Shown here piece after piece: positions 34,070 to 43,387 of a stretch of DNA of 45,991 bases (position 1 is its first letter; each line of letters begins with the position of its first letter). Below the pieces are notes generated by a model, which had not been told where the DNA came from, ran no database searches, and worked only from the letters and a program-made list of their open reading frames with translations. Source of the DNA: Burkholderiales bacterium (GTDB lineage: Bacteria; Pseudomonadota; Gammaproteobacteria; Burkholderiales; JAEUMW01). Where the stretch lies: positions 1 through 45,991 of the forward strand of contig JAEUMX010000432.1 in assembly GCA_016791285.1 (NCBI GenBank), written 5' to 3'. The translations under genes were made by a program, and so were the position numbers.

Positions 34070-35935
34070 GTGGCATCCCCCTCCAAGCTAAGCCTGCGCG
34101 CCCTGCTCGCGATGCTGCACGACATCGCAGCCGCCGCGTGCGCCTGGATGCTTTCGTACTGGCTGCGCTTCAACCTCGACGTGCCGCCCGAGTACGCCCA
34201 GAACCTGGTGCAGACGCTGCCCTGGGTGGTCGTGCTGCAGGCGGTGTGCTTCCACGGCTTCGGTCTCTATCGCGGCATGTGGCGGTACGCGAGCCTGCCC
34301 GATCTGAAACGCATCGCGCTCGCGGTGGGACTCGCGGCGCTCGCCGTGCCGCTGCTCGTCTACATGCTGCAGCTCGCGCGCCCGGTGCCGCGGTCGGTGC
34401 TGATCATCGACCCGGTGCTGCTGCTGCTGATCATGGGCGGCAGCCGCATCCTCTATCGCGGCTGGAAGGAGCGCCGCCTCTACAACATCGCGGCGATGTC
34501 GGGACGCCCGGTGCTGGTGCTCGGCGCCGGCGATGCCGCAGTCACACTGATCAAGGAGCTCACGCGCAGCACGGAGTGGCGCGTCGTGGGCCTGCTCGAC
34601 GACGACACGCGCAAGACCGGACTCTTCCTGCAAGGACTGCGCATCCTGGGCCCGCTCGCCGAGCTCGAGCACTGGTCGGGCGAGCTCGACGTGGAAACCG
34701 CCATCGTCGCCATGCCCGGTGCCAGCCATTCTCAGCGCCGGCGCGCGGTGGACCTCTGCGCGGTGGCCGGGGTGAAGGCGCTCACCGTGCCGGCGATGGA
34801 GGATCTGGTCGGCGGCAAGGTCACCATCTCGCAGGTGCGCCGCGTCGAGCTCGACGACCTGCTCGGCCGCGATCCGGTCGAGCTCGATCTGGACCGTCTG
34901 CACGGCTGGCTCGACGGGCGGGTTGCCATGGTGACCGGCGCTGGCGGGTCGATCGGCTCCGAGCTGTGCCGCCAGCTCGCGCGCTTTCGGCCGACGCGGC
35001 TCGTGCTGTTCGACCACAGCGAATTCGCGTTGTACCGGATTCAGCAGGAGTTTCACGACCGACACCCCGATCTCGACGTGGCGTGCGTGATCGGCGATGT
35101 GAAGAGCGCGGAGCGCGTCGAACAGGTCATGACGGCGCAACGGCCCGCGGTCGTATTTCACGCGGCCGCCTACAAGCACGTGCCGCTGATGGAGGAGGAG
35201 AACGCCTGGGAGGCCGTGCGCAACAACGCTCTGGGCACGCTCGTCATCGCCCGCGCGGCGCAGCTGGCGGGGGTCGAGAAGTTCGTGCTGATCTCCACCG
35301 ACAAGGCGGTGAACCCCACCAACGTCATGGGCGCGACCAAGCGTCTGGCGGAGATGCTTTGCGAGGCCCTGCAGCGGCCGGACGGGACGCGCTTCGTGAT
35401 GGTGCGCTTCGGCAACGTGCTCGGCAGCGCCGGCAGCGTCATCCCGCGCTTCAAGGAGCAGATCGAGCGCGGCGGTCCGGTCACCGTCACCCATCCCGAC
35501 ATCACGCGCTACTTCATGTCCATCCCGGAGGCATCGCAGCTCGTCCTGCAGGCCGGTCTCATGGGCCAGGGCGGCGAGATCTTCGTCCTCGACATGGGCG
35601 AGCCGGTGCGGATCGTCGATCTCGCGCGCGACATGATCCGGCTCTCCGGTTTCGGTGAACACGACATCCGCGTCGTGATCACCGGCCTGCGGCCGGGCGA
35701 GAAGCTGTACGAGGAACTGCTGGCGGACGACGAGCACACCCTGCCGACCCCGCATCCGAAGCTGCGCGTCGCCAGGGCGCGGACCGTGGAGCCGAAGTGG
35801 TTCGCCGAGGTCGTCGCGTGGCTCTCGCGAGACGGCGCACTGGACGACGATGCGGCACGGGCGGGGCTCATGCGCTGGGTGGAGGAGTTTCAGGCGACGG
35901 ATCGCTCGCCAACCGCGACCCGGGCCACCGCGTGA
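34070..35935 (+). CDS. Polytopic nucleotide-sugar 4,6-dehydratase (WbpM/FlaA1 long form)
   Basis: This encodes 621 residues from GTG 34070. About four TM helices fill the first 130 residues; a CoA-binding-like Rossmann domain follows (V-L-V-L-G-A-G-D-A-A). The catalytic SDR domain begins T-G-A-G-G-S-I-G-S-E (289-298). The active triad is Ser409, Met420 and Lys424 in S-T-D-K-A-V-N-P and V-M-G-A-T-K-R, the Ser-Met-Lys type known from WbpM. These enzymes convert UDP-GlcNAc to the 4-keto-6-deoxy form, leading to QuiNAc, FucNAc or bacillosamine. The end overlaps the ligase start as GTGA. Confidence 0.93.
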   Translation: MASPSKLSLRALLAMLHDIAAAACAWMLSYWLRFNLDVPPEYAQNLVQTLPWVVVLQAVCFHGFGLYRGMWRYASLPDLKRIALAVGLAALAVPLLVYMLQLARPVPRSVLIIDPVLLLLIMGGSRILYRGWKERRLYNIAAMSGRPVLVLGAGDAAVTLIKELTRSTEWRVVGLLDDDTRKTGLFLQGLRILGPLAELEHWSGELDVETAIVAMPGASHSQRRRAVDLCAVAGVKALTVPAMEDLVGGKVTISQVRRVELDDLLGRDPVELDLDRLHGWLDGRVAMVTGAGGSIGSELCRQLARFRPTRLVLFDHSEFALYRIQQEFHDRHPDLDVACVIGDVKSAERVEQVMTAQRPAVVFHAAAYKHVPLMEEENAWEAVRNNALGTLVIARAAQLAGVEKFVLISTDKAVNPTNVMGATKRLAEMLCEALQRPDGTRFVMVRFGNVLGSAGSVIPRFKEQIERGGPVTVTHPDITRYFMSIPEASQLVLQAGLMGQGGEIFVLDMGEPVRIVDLARDMIRLSGFGEHDIRVVITGLRPGEKLYEELLADDEHTLPTPHPKLRVARARTVEPKWFAEVVAWLSRDGALDDDAARAGLMRWVEEFQATDRSPTATRATA

Positions 35936-37158
35936 CAGCGGCGCGACCCGGCCTTGCGCTGCGGGCGCGCAGCGCGGCTGCCGCGCGCTGGCTCGCGGTC
36001 GCACTCGGCTTCGCCATCCCGGTGTCGGTCGCCGCCGACGGCGCGCTGGTCGCAGCCTTCGTACTGGCCTGGCTCGCGAGCGGTGACTACGCCGGCAAGT
36101 GGCGCGCCGCGCGGGACAATCCCGCGGCGCTCGCCGCGCTGGCGCTCTTCGCGCTGCTCGCGCTTGGCACGCTGTACGGGCCGGCGCCCATCGCGACCGC
36201 TGTGGACCAGCTCGGCAAGTACCAGGACCTGCTGCTCCTGCCGATGCTGGTCTCGGTGTTCGCGGCACCGGCGTTTCGCCGCTATGCAATCTGGGCGTTT
36301 TTGGGCGGCATGCTGGTGACGCTCGTCCTGTCCTACCTCATCGGTCTCGGCCTCTTCCCCGACGGCGTGTTCCGCGGCACGCGCGAAGACGCGACGGTCT
36401 TCCGCCTGCACGTGACGCAGAACTTCTTCATGGCGTATGCCGCGTTCGCGCTCGCCTGTCTCGCACGCGACGAGGCGAACAAGGCACGGCGCGGTTTGCT
36501 GTACGCGATCGCGTTTCTCGCGCTCTTCAACGTGATCTTCATGGTGCAGGGACGCACCGGCTATCTGGTCGCAGGTCTGCTCCTCGTCTTCTTTCTTTTC
36601 GAGCGCACCGGATGGAAGAGCGTTGTGCTCGGCGTGGTCGCCCTGGTCTTGCTGGGCGGCGGCGCATTCTTCGGCTCGACCTCGTTTCGCGATGCAGTGA
36701 CCCGGGGCATCACGGAGTATTCGCAGTGGCAGCCGGACCGGCCCGCGGATACCTCGATCGGCTGGCGCCTCGAGTTCTACTCCAATACCGCACGCATGAT
36801 CGGCGAGCGTCCCCTCGCCGGGGTCGGCACCGGCGGTTTCCCGATCGCCTACGCGCAGCGCGTCGAGGGCACCGGCCGCGTCGACCCCGGCCATCCGCAC
36901 AGCGAGTACCTGCTGATGGCGGCGCAGCTCGGCGTGTTCGGCCTGGCCGCATTCGTCGGACTGCTGGTGATCCACTGGCTGGCCGCGCGCCGGGTGTCGC
37001 CGCCGCTCGACCGCAGCTTCGCGTCGGGGCTGGTGCTCGCGATGGCGCTGGGATGCCTGTTCAACACGCTGCTGCTCGACCATTCCGAGGGCCTGTTCTA
37101 CTGCTGGCTCATGGGCGTGCTCGGTGCCGGCATGACACCGCGCGGCGAACCTGCCTGA
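35932..37158 (+). CDS. O-antigen ligase/polymerase (Wzy_C family)
   Basis: This encodes 408 residues from GTG 35932, coupled to the dehydratase gene by GTGA. About 11 TM helices with one large periplasmic loop carry the Wzy_C marks: Q-G-R-T-G-Y-L, then R-L-E-F-Y, G-V-G-T-G-G-F and D-P-G-H-P-H-S-E-Y-L. WaaL ligases attach glycans from undecaprenyl diphosphate to lipid A core in the periplasm, and Wzy polymerases share the fold. The following WaaE-like core glycosyltransferase favours a ligase role. A polymerase is possible because no other Wzy candidate is in the window. Confidence 0.85.
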   Translation: MTAARPGLALRARSAAAARWLAVALGFAIPVSVAADGALVAAFVLAWLASGDYAGKWRAARDNPAALAALALFALLALGTLYGPAPIATAVDQLGKYQDLLLLPMLVSVFAAPAFRRYAIWAFLGGMLVTLVLSYLIGLGLFPDGVFRGTREDATVFRLHVTQNFFMAYAAFALACLARDEANKARRGLLYAIAFLALFNVIFMVQGRTGYLVAGLLLVFFLFERTGWKSVVLGVVALVLLGGGAFFGSTSFRDAVTRGITEYSQWQPDRPADTSIGWRLEFYSNTARMIGERPLAGVGTGGFPIAYAQRVEGTGRVDPGHPHSEYLLMAAQLGVFGLAAFVGLLVIHWLAARRVSPPLDRSFASGLVLAMALGCLFNTLLLDHSEGLFYCWLMGVLGAGMTPRGEPA

Positions 37159-37203
37159 TGGACAAGCCGGCGCACGCGCGCGAGAATCGGCGCTCCGTCG
37201 GGA

Positions 37204-37229
37204 GGTGCCACCCCGCCTTGGGCGGCACC
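37204..37229 (+). repeat. Hairpin upstream of the GT2 gene
   Basis: GGTGCC and GGCACC form a 6-base stem with three further C-G pairs inside after one mismatch, and a 6-base loop. There is no T run, so it is not a simple terminator. It covers the region 20-45 bases before the next start codon. Confidence 0.35.
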
Positions 37230-37249
37230 CCGCCATCCCCGCCACGACC

Positions 37250-38044
37250 ATGAAGACCATATCCGCGTACGTCATCGCCTTCAATGAGGCCGACAAGATC
37301 GAAGCCGCCGTCTCGAGCGTGCTGTGGGCCGACGAGGTGATCCTGTGCGATTCCGGCAGCACCGACGGCACGGCGGAGATCGCCCGGAAGCTCGGCGCGC
37401 GCGTGGTGCAGATCCCCTTCGAGGGCTTCGGCGATCTGCGCAACCGCGCCATCGCCGCATGCACCGGCGACTGGATCTTCAGCCTGGATTCCGACGAGCG
37501 CTGCACGCCGGAGACACGCGACGAGGTTCTTCAGTTGCTCGCCGGCGAACCGCCACACGATGTCTATCTGGTGCCGCGACGCAACTGGATGATGGGCCGC
37601 TGGATCAAGTTCGGCGGGTGGTATCCCAACTACCGGCAACCGCAGCTCTTCAAACGCGGCGCCCTGAGCTACACGCTGGAGCCGGTGCACGAAGGCTATA
37701 CGAACCATAGCCCGCGCGGCCTGGGTCATCTGCGTAAACCCATCTGGCAGGTGCCGTTTCGCAACTTCGAGGAAATCATCCGCAAGATGAACCGCTATTC
37801 GACGCTCGGTGCGGTGAAGCTCGAGCGCGAGGGTGCGACCATGTGGCGCGCCGTCGGCCACGGCATCTGGGCGTTCATCAAGCACTACTTCATCAAGCTG
37901 GGTTGCCTGGACGGCTGGGCGGGCTTCGTGATCGCCTTCGGCAACCTGGAGGGAAGCTTCTGGCGCCACGCCAAGTGCCACGAACTCAAGCAGGACTGGA
38001 GCGCGCCACGGCAGGAACCGCTCACGCGCCCGCCGCGATCGTGA
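37250..38044 (+). CDS. GT2 glycosyltransferase, WaaE/KdtX-like
   Basis: This encodes 264 residues. The N-terminal S-A-Y-V-I-A-F-N-E-A-D-K-I with W-A-D-E-V-I-L-C-D-S-G-S-T-D-G-T, then S-L-D-S-D-E-R-C holding the metal-binding acidic pair, is the WaaE/KdtX pattern. These GT-A enzymes add a glucose or similar residue to the inner core heptose of LPS. A C-terminal amphipathic part (R-A-V-G-H-G-I-W-A-F-I-K-H-Y-F) likely binds the membrane. The end overlaps the following gene as GTGA. Exact acceptor unknown. Confidence 0.88.
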   Translation: MKTISAYVIAFNEADKIEAAVSSVLWADEVILCDSGSTDGTAEIARKLGARVVQIPFEGFGDLRNRAIAACTGDWIFSLDSDERCTPETRDEVLQLLAGEPPHDVYLVPRRNWMMGRWIKFGGWYPNYRQPQLFKRGALSYTLEPVHEGYTNHSPRGLGHLRKPIWQVPFRNFEEIIRKMNRYSTLGAVKLEREGATMWRAVGHGIWAFIKHYFIKLGCLDGWAGFVIAFGNLEGSFWRHAKCHELKQDWSAPRQEPLTRPPRS

Positions 38045-39135
38045 GGGACGGCCCACCACCGGTCCACGTCGTCGAACCGACGCTCGAGGGGGTATCCGGC
38101 CACGCCCTCAACGTCGTGAAGAGCCTCTGCGTGTCAGGCGAAGGTCTGCCGTTTCACCTGTGGGTTGGGCGGGCCGCGGTGTTACCCGACCTCGAAGGCG
38201 TCGTGAGCGCGGTGCACCCGTATTTCAGACGACGGCTGCGCAAGCTCCAGGCGTGGCTGCTCTACCGCCGGCTGTTGCGCCAACCCGGTCGGATCGTGGT
38301 GACGACGGCCGGCACCCTCGATCTCTATGCGCTCGACTGGGCCGCGAGCACGCCGATCCCGCCGCGCAAGGTGTTCCTCTATTTCCACCAGGTGCGCCGG
38401 CTGGGGGACCGCAAGCTCGCGCGCTTCAGGGCCTTGGCCGCCAAGCAGCCGCACCTCACCCTCATGGGCACGACCGCGGCCATCGAGCAGATCTTCCGTG
38501 ACTGCGGATTCGCCAACACCTTAACGCTGAGCCTGCCCCCGGGCATCGACACTGAGGCCTTTCCGTCCGATCCGGCGCCATTCCGGCATCTGCTGTACGC
38601 GGGCGCGGCGCGTGCAGACAAGGGATTCGGTGCGGTCGTCGACCTGGTCGCGCACCTCGCCGCCATCGGCGCCACCGTGCCGATCACGGTGCAGACCTGC
38701 GGCGATCACTACGGCCGCCACGACTCCGCAACCCGTGCGCATATCGACCGGCTGCAGGCAATGGCGTATCCCGCGCTCACCCTGCTGCCCGACCCGCTCA
38801 TGCCAAGGGAGTACGCGGCGCTGTTCCCCGGCGGCATCTCGCTGCAGCCATACCAGCGCGCCGAGTACGCGGCCAAGATGAGCGCGATCACCCTCGACTC
38901 GCTGAGCGCCGGCTGCCCCGTCGTCACCGTTGCCGGCACATCGATGGCCGCACTGGTCGGGCGTTTCGGCGCCGGGGCGGTCGTCGCCGACACCCATCCC
39001 GATGCCCTGTGGGCTGCTTGTGAGACGCTGCTCGCCGATTACCCGGATTACCAGGAGCATGCGCGCAGGGCGGGCGAGCAGATCCGCCGCGAGAATAGCT
39101 GGGCGCCCCTGGTCAGCGCCCTGCGTGGCGACTGA
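38041..39135 (+). CDS. GT4-type glycosyltransferase D
   Basis: This encodes 364 residues from GTG 38041, coupled to the GT2 gene by GTGA. It starts V-H-V-V-E-P-T-L-E-G-V-S-G-H, a typical GT-B opening, and has a donor part with L-Y-A-G-A-A-R-A-D-K-G-F, I-S-L-Q-P-Y and T-L-D-S-L-S-A-G-C-P-V-V. The C-terminal acidic E-x7-E motif is less complete than in glycosyltransferases A-C. Last gene of the plus-strand polysaccharide operon; converges on msbA with 15 bases between stops. Sugar and acceptor unknown. Confidence 0.8.
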   Translation: MRDGPPPVHVVEPTLEGVSGHALNVVKSLCVSGEGLPFHLWVGRAAVLPDLEGVVSAVHPYFRRRLRKLQAWLLYRRLLRQPGRIVVTTAGTLDLYALDWAASTPIPPRKVFLYFHQVRRLGDRKLARFRALAAKQPHLTLMGTTAAIEQIFRDCGFANTLTLSLPPGIDTEAFPSDPAPFRHLLYAGAARADKGFGAVVDLVAHLAAIGATVPITVQTCGDHYGRHDSATRAHIDRLQAMAYPALTLLPDPLMPREYAALFPGGISLQPYQRAEYAAKMSAITLDSLSAGCPVVTVAGTSMAALVGRFGAGAVVADTHPDALWAACETLLADYPDYQEHARRAGEQIRRENSWAPLVSALRGD

Positions 39136-39150
39136 GGGAGAACGACCGCT

Positions 39151-40980
39151 TCAGTCGGACGCGACCGGTGCGGCTTCGAGGTTGAGCCGGTAGAGCCTGG
39201 CGTAGAGTCCTTCGCGCGCCAGGAGCTCGGCGTGGCTGCCGCTCTCCACGATGCGCCCGCGCTCCAGCACCACGATGCGATCGGCGTTCTCGACCGTCGA
39301 CAGGCGATGGGCGATGACGAGCGTCGTGCGCCCGCGCATCAGCGTGGCGAGCGCTTCCTGCACGTAGCGTTCGGACTCCGCGTCGAGCGCGGAGGTCGCT
39401 TCGTCCAGCACCAGCACCGGCGCATCCTTGAGGAAGGCGCGCGCGATGGCGATGCGCTGGCGCTGTCCGCCCGAGAGCTTGACGCCGCGCTCGCCCGCCT
39501 GGGTCTGCAGGCCCTGCGGCAGCTGCGCGATGAATTCCCACGCGTGCGCGGCGTCCGCGGCGGCGATGATGTCGGCATCGGACGCGCCGACCTTGGCGCC
39601 GTACGCGATGTTGGCCGCTATTGTGTCGTCGAAGAGCACGATGTCCTGCGACACGAACCCGATGTTGGCGCGCAGGCTGGCGAGGGTGAGCGCGGTGAGG
39701 TCGTGGCCGTCGAGCAGGATGCGACCGGCGGTAAGCTCGTAGAAGCGCGGCAGCATGGCAACCAGAGTCGTCTTGCCGGACCCCGAGGGACCGACCAGCG
39801 CCACCGTCTCGCCGGGCTCGATCGCGAGCGAGACCTCGTCCAGCGCACGCGCCCCGGCGCCGTCGTAGGAGAAGCTCGCGCCCTCGTAGCGGATCGACCC
39901 GCGGGCACGTTCGAGCGTGACGGTGCCGGTGTCGGATTCCGTCGGTTCGTCGAGGAACTCGAAGACGGTGGCCGCCGCGGCGAGGCTGCGCTGCATGCTT
40001 TCGTTGACGGTGGTGAGGCGCTTGAGCGGCGCGATCAGGAGCATCGCCGCCACCAAAAACGACACGAAGCCACCCACCGTCGTCTGGTCCGCGGCCGACT
40101 GCAGCACCGCCAGGTAGACGATGACCGCCACCCCGATCGAGACGACGACCTGCACCAGCGGCCAGTTCGCCGCCGCCGCCGTCTCGCGCTTCATGTTGAA
40201 ACGGCGCACCTTCGCCGCCTGCTCGTCGAAGCGCGCCCCCTCGTAGGTCTGGCCGCCGAATATCTTCACCACCTTGATCCCGGCCGTGGTCTCGTTCAGC
40301 ACCTGATTGAGATCCCCCATCGCTTCCTGCGCGCCCTGGCTCATCGCGCGCAGACGCCGGCTCACCGTGCCCACCACGAACATGATGGGCGGAGCGATGA
40401 GGAAAGTGAGCAGCGTGAGTTTCCAGTTGAGGTACAGCAGGTAGCCCATGAGTGCCACGATGGACAGACCGTCCTTGACGATCACCGTGGCGACACTGCT
40501 GGTGCCGAGGGCGACCTGCATCGCGTCGAACGTGAAGCGCGACACGACGACACCGCTCGCGTTGCTCTCGAAATAGGACGTGGGCAGCGTCAGCAGCTTG
40601 CGGAACATCTGCGCCCGCAGGTCGAAGACCACCTTGTTGCCGAGCCAGTTCGAGCCGTACACGGAAACAAAGGTACCGAGCCCCTGGATCAGCATCAGCG
40701 CCACGATCAGCACCGGCGCAAGCTGCATCCAGAACGGATCGCGCCGGACGAACGTGCCGTCGAGCAGGGGCTTCATCAAGGCCGCGAGTGCCGGCTGCGT
40801 GACGGCTGCCACCATCATGCCCAGCATCGCGAAGAGAAAGCGCCGCCAGTACGGCAGCATGTAGGACAGCAGACGGCGCAGAAGCACCCGGCTCTCGCCG
40901 TCGGCGGCCGGGCTCTTGCGGGGAGAAGCGACGGAGGTGGCGGGCGGCACGGTCGTTGGCACGGCCGCGAGGCGCGGCAT
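39151..40980 (-). CDS. msbA: Lipid A export ATP-binding/permease MsbA
   Basis: This encodes 609 residues from ATG 40980. MsbA is a homodimeric ABC exporter that flips core-lipid A across the inner membrane. Six TM helices span about 35-330 and the nucleotide-binding domain follows with Walker A G-P-S-G-S-G-K-T-T, signature L-S-G-G-Q-R-Q-R and Walker B V-L-V-L-D-E-A-T-S-A-L-D, then an H-loop I-A-H-R-L-S-T. Location beside the O-chain cluster supports MsbA rather than a drug exporter. A well-spaced promoter lies just upstream. Confidence 0.93.
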   Translation of the reverse strand: MPRLAAVPTTVPPATSVASPRKSPAADGESRVLLRRLLSYMLPYWRRFLFAMLGMMVAAVTQPALAALMKPLLDGTFVRRDPFWMQLAPVLIVALMLIQGLGTFVSVYGSNWLGNKVVFDLRAQMFRKLLTLPTSYFESNASGVVVSRFTFDAMQVALGTSSVATVIVKDGLSIVALMGYLLYLNWKLTLLTFLIAPPIMFVVGTVSRRLRAMSQGAQEAMGDLNQVLNETTAGIKVVKIFGGQTYEGARFDEQAAKVRRFNMKRETAAAANWPLVQVVVSIGVAVIVYLAVLQSAADQTTVGGFVSFLVAAMLLIAPLKRLTTVNESMQRSLAAAATVFEFLDEPTESDTGTVTLERARGSIRYEGASFSYDGAGARALDEVSLAIEPGETVALVGPSGSGKTTLVAMLPRFYELTAGRILLDGHDLTALTLASLRANIGFVSQDIVLFDDTIAANIAYGAKVGASDADIIAAADAAHAWEFIAQLPQGLQTQAGERGVKLSGGQRQRIAIARAFLKDAPVLVLDEATSALDAESERYVQEALATLMRGRTTLVIAHRLSTVENADRIVVLERGRIVESGSHAELLAREGLYARLYRLNLEAAPVASD

Positions 40981-41014
40981 GCGCCGCGACCCTCGCAGGT
41001 GCGGCGCGAGCGGG

Positions 41015-41043
41015 ATTATGCGGCAGGGTCGCCCGCCGGTCAA
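41015..41043 (-). promoter_or_regulatory. Sigma-70-like msbA promoter
   Basis: On the minus strand TTGACC (41038-41043) and CATAAT (41015-41020) are exactly 17 bases apart, 35 bases before msbA. The site begins 13 bases after the btuB stop. A weak AGCC/GGCT hairpin followed by TTTTTT (about 41041-41056) overlaps it and may end the btuB transcript. Confidence 0.55.
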
Positions 41044-41056
41044 AAAAGCAGCCGGG

Positions 41057-43039
41057 CTAGCGAAAGGCGTACCGCGCCGACGCGAAAAACGTGACGCCGA
41101 CTTGCGGGTAGGCGATATAGGTCGACCCTACCACCAGACCGTAGTTGAAGTACTTCTCGTCGAACAGGTTGTTCACCCCCGCCGCGAGAGTCCAGCCGTC
41201 GATGTCGTACTCCGCCTTGATGTTCACCAGTGTGTACGAGGGAATCTTCTGAGCGAAGGTATTGGTGGCGTCGCCGTCGAAGAACTGATCGCCGACGTAG
41301 CTCACGCTCGCCTGCAGCCGCGCGGGAGGCAGGAAGCGCCAGAGGAGCTGCGCGTTCGCCTTGTTCTTCGCCACCAGCGGGACGGTTTTTCCAGTGAGCC
41401 CGACGCCGCCCGCCTCGCCATCGCGAAACTCCGCGATCGCGTACGTGTAGTTGGCGGACAGATCGAAGGTATCGGTCGGGGACCAGCGACCCTGGACTTC
41501 GACCCCATAGCGCTCTGTCGGCGGCAGGTTGACGTTGGAGAAAGTGACCGGATTGAAGTAGATCTCGTTCTTCAGATCCATGCCGTAGAACGTGGTGCGA
41601 AATGCATATTTCGGGTCGGCGTACTCGATCCCGATCTCGCCGCCGAGCGATGTCTGAATCGCGAGATTGTTTACCACCGGGTCGAAGTTCGGGCCGCCGA
41701 ACTGGTTGAAGAGCTCGTCCACGTTCGGGACGCGGAAGCTGCGCCCGTACTTGCCGAAGGCTGCGAGACCTTCCACGATGCCCTGCCGCAAGGCGAACTC
41801 CCAGGCCACCGGATTGTTGCTCGCGGAGCCGCTCGCATAGGGCGCGAAGCTCGCGCGGTCCTGCGCGTAACGCGAAGTGGCTTGCACGCGCCCGCCATAC
41901 GAGAACAGCGTCGTCGGAGTGAGCTGCGAAGTCTGCTGCGCATAGAGCGCGAAATCCGTCTGGTCGGCCTCGAGCCGCGCGGGGCCGATGTCCCGGTTCT
42001 GGTTGTAATACCACCATGCGGCATCCACACCGGCCACCAGCGTGTGGTCGAAGCCGAAGAGCGCATAGGGAAGCCGTCCGCGCGGCGACACCGTCCAGAC
42101 GTCGACGTCGGTCTGCGTGTTGAACGTGTTCCCGAAGAACAGGATCGAGGCGTTGGCGTCGCGCTTGCGGTAAGTGGCATCGAGTGCGAGTTCGCCGTCG
42201 CCGATCTGCTCCCGTCCGCTCAGGATCGTGCCCCAGCCGCGCAGCGTCGACGAGTCGTTCGGCGTCGATGCTGCGCGCGGGTTGCGCGCGATCTGCTCGG
42301 CGGTGAGCGCGCCCGGCAGATCGAGGTTCTGCTCGGCGCCGAACGCCTTCAGGCTGAGCGAGCTCGTCGCGTCGAACCAGCGCAGCTCCGCCGTGGCGTT
42401 ACCCTGGGACACGCGATTGTTCTCGCGATAGTTGTCCGATCCATAGTAGCTCGCGTAGGCGTTGGCGGCGACGTTCGCGCTGCCCCCGCCTGCGCCACCT
42501 TCCACGCGCACCGTGCTGTAGCTGCCGCCGAGCACGGCGGCCTGACCGCTCACCGCGCCGGACTTGGGCGCCTTCGTGACGATGTTGATGACGCCGCCGG
42601 TGGCACCGCCGCCGTAGAGCACGGCGCCGCTGCCGCGCAGGATCTCGATGCGCTCGATGGAGTCGAGCGGAACCGTGGACCACCGCGCGCTCGTGAGCTC
42701 GTTCTCCGAGAGGCGCTGGCCGTCGAGCAGCACCAGCGTGTTCTGGTCGCCGGTGATGCCGAAGCCGCGCATGTCCACCTGCTGGTCGGGGCTGCCGGAG
42801 GCGTCGCGGATCTGGATGCCCGCGCGCAGCGACAGCAATTGCGGCAGGGTCTGCGACGTGTTGCGGGCGATGTCCTGTGCCGTGATGACGCTGACACCGA
42901 TGGGCAGGTCGCGGTTCTCTGCGGGGAAGCGCGTTGCAGTCACGACCACCTCGTCGGTGATCGTGCTGGCAGTGGACTGGGCTAGAGTCGCGGAAGGCGC
43001 GGCGAGGACAGCCGCGCCCACGAGAGCGCAATACTTCAT
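41057..43039 (-). CDS. btuB: BtuB-like TonB-dependent cobalamin receptor
   Basis: This encodes 660 residues with a signal peptide (M-K-Y-C-A-L, cut near T-L-A-Q). The TonB box is likely D-E-V-V-V-T-A; the plug has L-L-D-G-Q-R-L, I-E-R-I-E-I-L-R-G-S-G-A-V-L-Y-G-G and G-G-V-I-N-I-V-T. The barrel ends with S-A-R-Y-A-F-R, where Arg follows the usual terminal Phe. Cobalamin or a cobinamide as substrate is inferred from the riboswitch in its leader, not from the barrel. No btuCDF is in the window. The next gene on the strand, msbA, has its own promoter. Confidence 0.9.
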   Translation of the reverse strand: MKYCALVGAAVLAAPSATLAQSTASTITDEVVVTATRFPAENRDLPIGVSVITAQDIARNTSQTLPQLLSLRAGIQIRDASGSPDQQVDMRGFGITGDQNTLVLLDGQRLSENELTSARWSTVPLDSIERIEILRGSGAVLYGGGATGGVINIVTKAPKSGAVSGQAAVLGGSYSTVRVEGGAGGGSANVAANAYASYYGSDNYRENNRVSQGNATAELRWFDATSSLSLKAFGAEQNLDLPGALTAEQIARNPRAASTPNDSSTLRGWGTILSGREQIGDGELALDATYRKRDANASILFFGNTFNTQTDVDVWTVSPRGRLPYALFGFDHTLVAGVDAAWWYYNQNRDIGPARLEADQTDFALYAQQTSQLTPTTLFSYGGRVQATSRYAQDRASFAPYASGSASNNPVAWEFALRQGIVEGLAAFGKYGRSFRVPNVDELFNQFGGPNFDPVVNNLAIQTSLGGEIGIEYADPKYAFRTTFYGMDLKNEIYFNPVTFSNVNLPPTERYGVEVQGRWSPTDTFDLSANYTYAIAEFRDGEAGGVGLTGKTVPLVAKNKANAQLLWRFLPPARLQASVSYVGDQFFDGDATNTFAQKIPSYTLVNIKAEYDIDGWTLAAGVNNLFDEKYFNYGLVVGSTYIAYPQVGVTFFASARYAFR

Positions 43040-43167
43040 GTTGTGGAATCTCCCTGGTTTTTGAGGCGTGCCCTCCGCACGCGGAAGATGGAGGTGCCGG
43101 GAGAGGGAAAGTCGAGCGGGGAGCCGGGAAGGCACGCCGAATCCGCCCTCCGCGGAACGTCCACTGC

Positions 43168-43380
43168 GTCGTTCAGGCCGGTATCCGGGCTCGTGAGGGT
43201 GACTGGACGTACCGTCTCCGGCGCGCCGCCTTCCCGTGGGGAGATCCCACAGTGGCGTTGCTGGCGCGCCCGCGCTCACCTACCGTTGCGGGGGCAGCAC
43301 AGGAATTGACAGCCGGTCGCGTGCCGTCGCACCTGTTTCCCGTTCAACCGCTGCCGATCGAGCTGGAAGCAGCACCTGAA
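43168..43380 (-). ncRNA. Cobalamin (AdoCbl) riboswitch
   Basis: On the minus strand the leader holds the B12 box CTGCCCCCGCAACGGTA, preceded by GGGAA and GGTG pairing elements, and followed downstream by GCCCGGATACCGGCCTGA, the closing element. Ends are estimated. It lies 130-340 bases ahead of the BtuB-like gene and would shut off expression when cobalamin binds. No U-run terminator is visible, so control of translation initiation is more likely. The rest of 43040-43566 holds only the promoters listed. Confidence 0.9.
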
Positions 43381-43387
43381 CGCCGTG

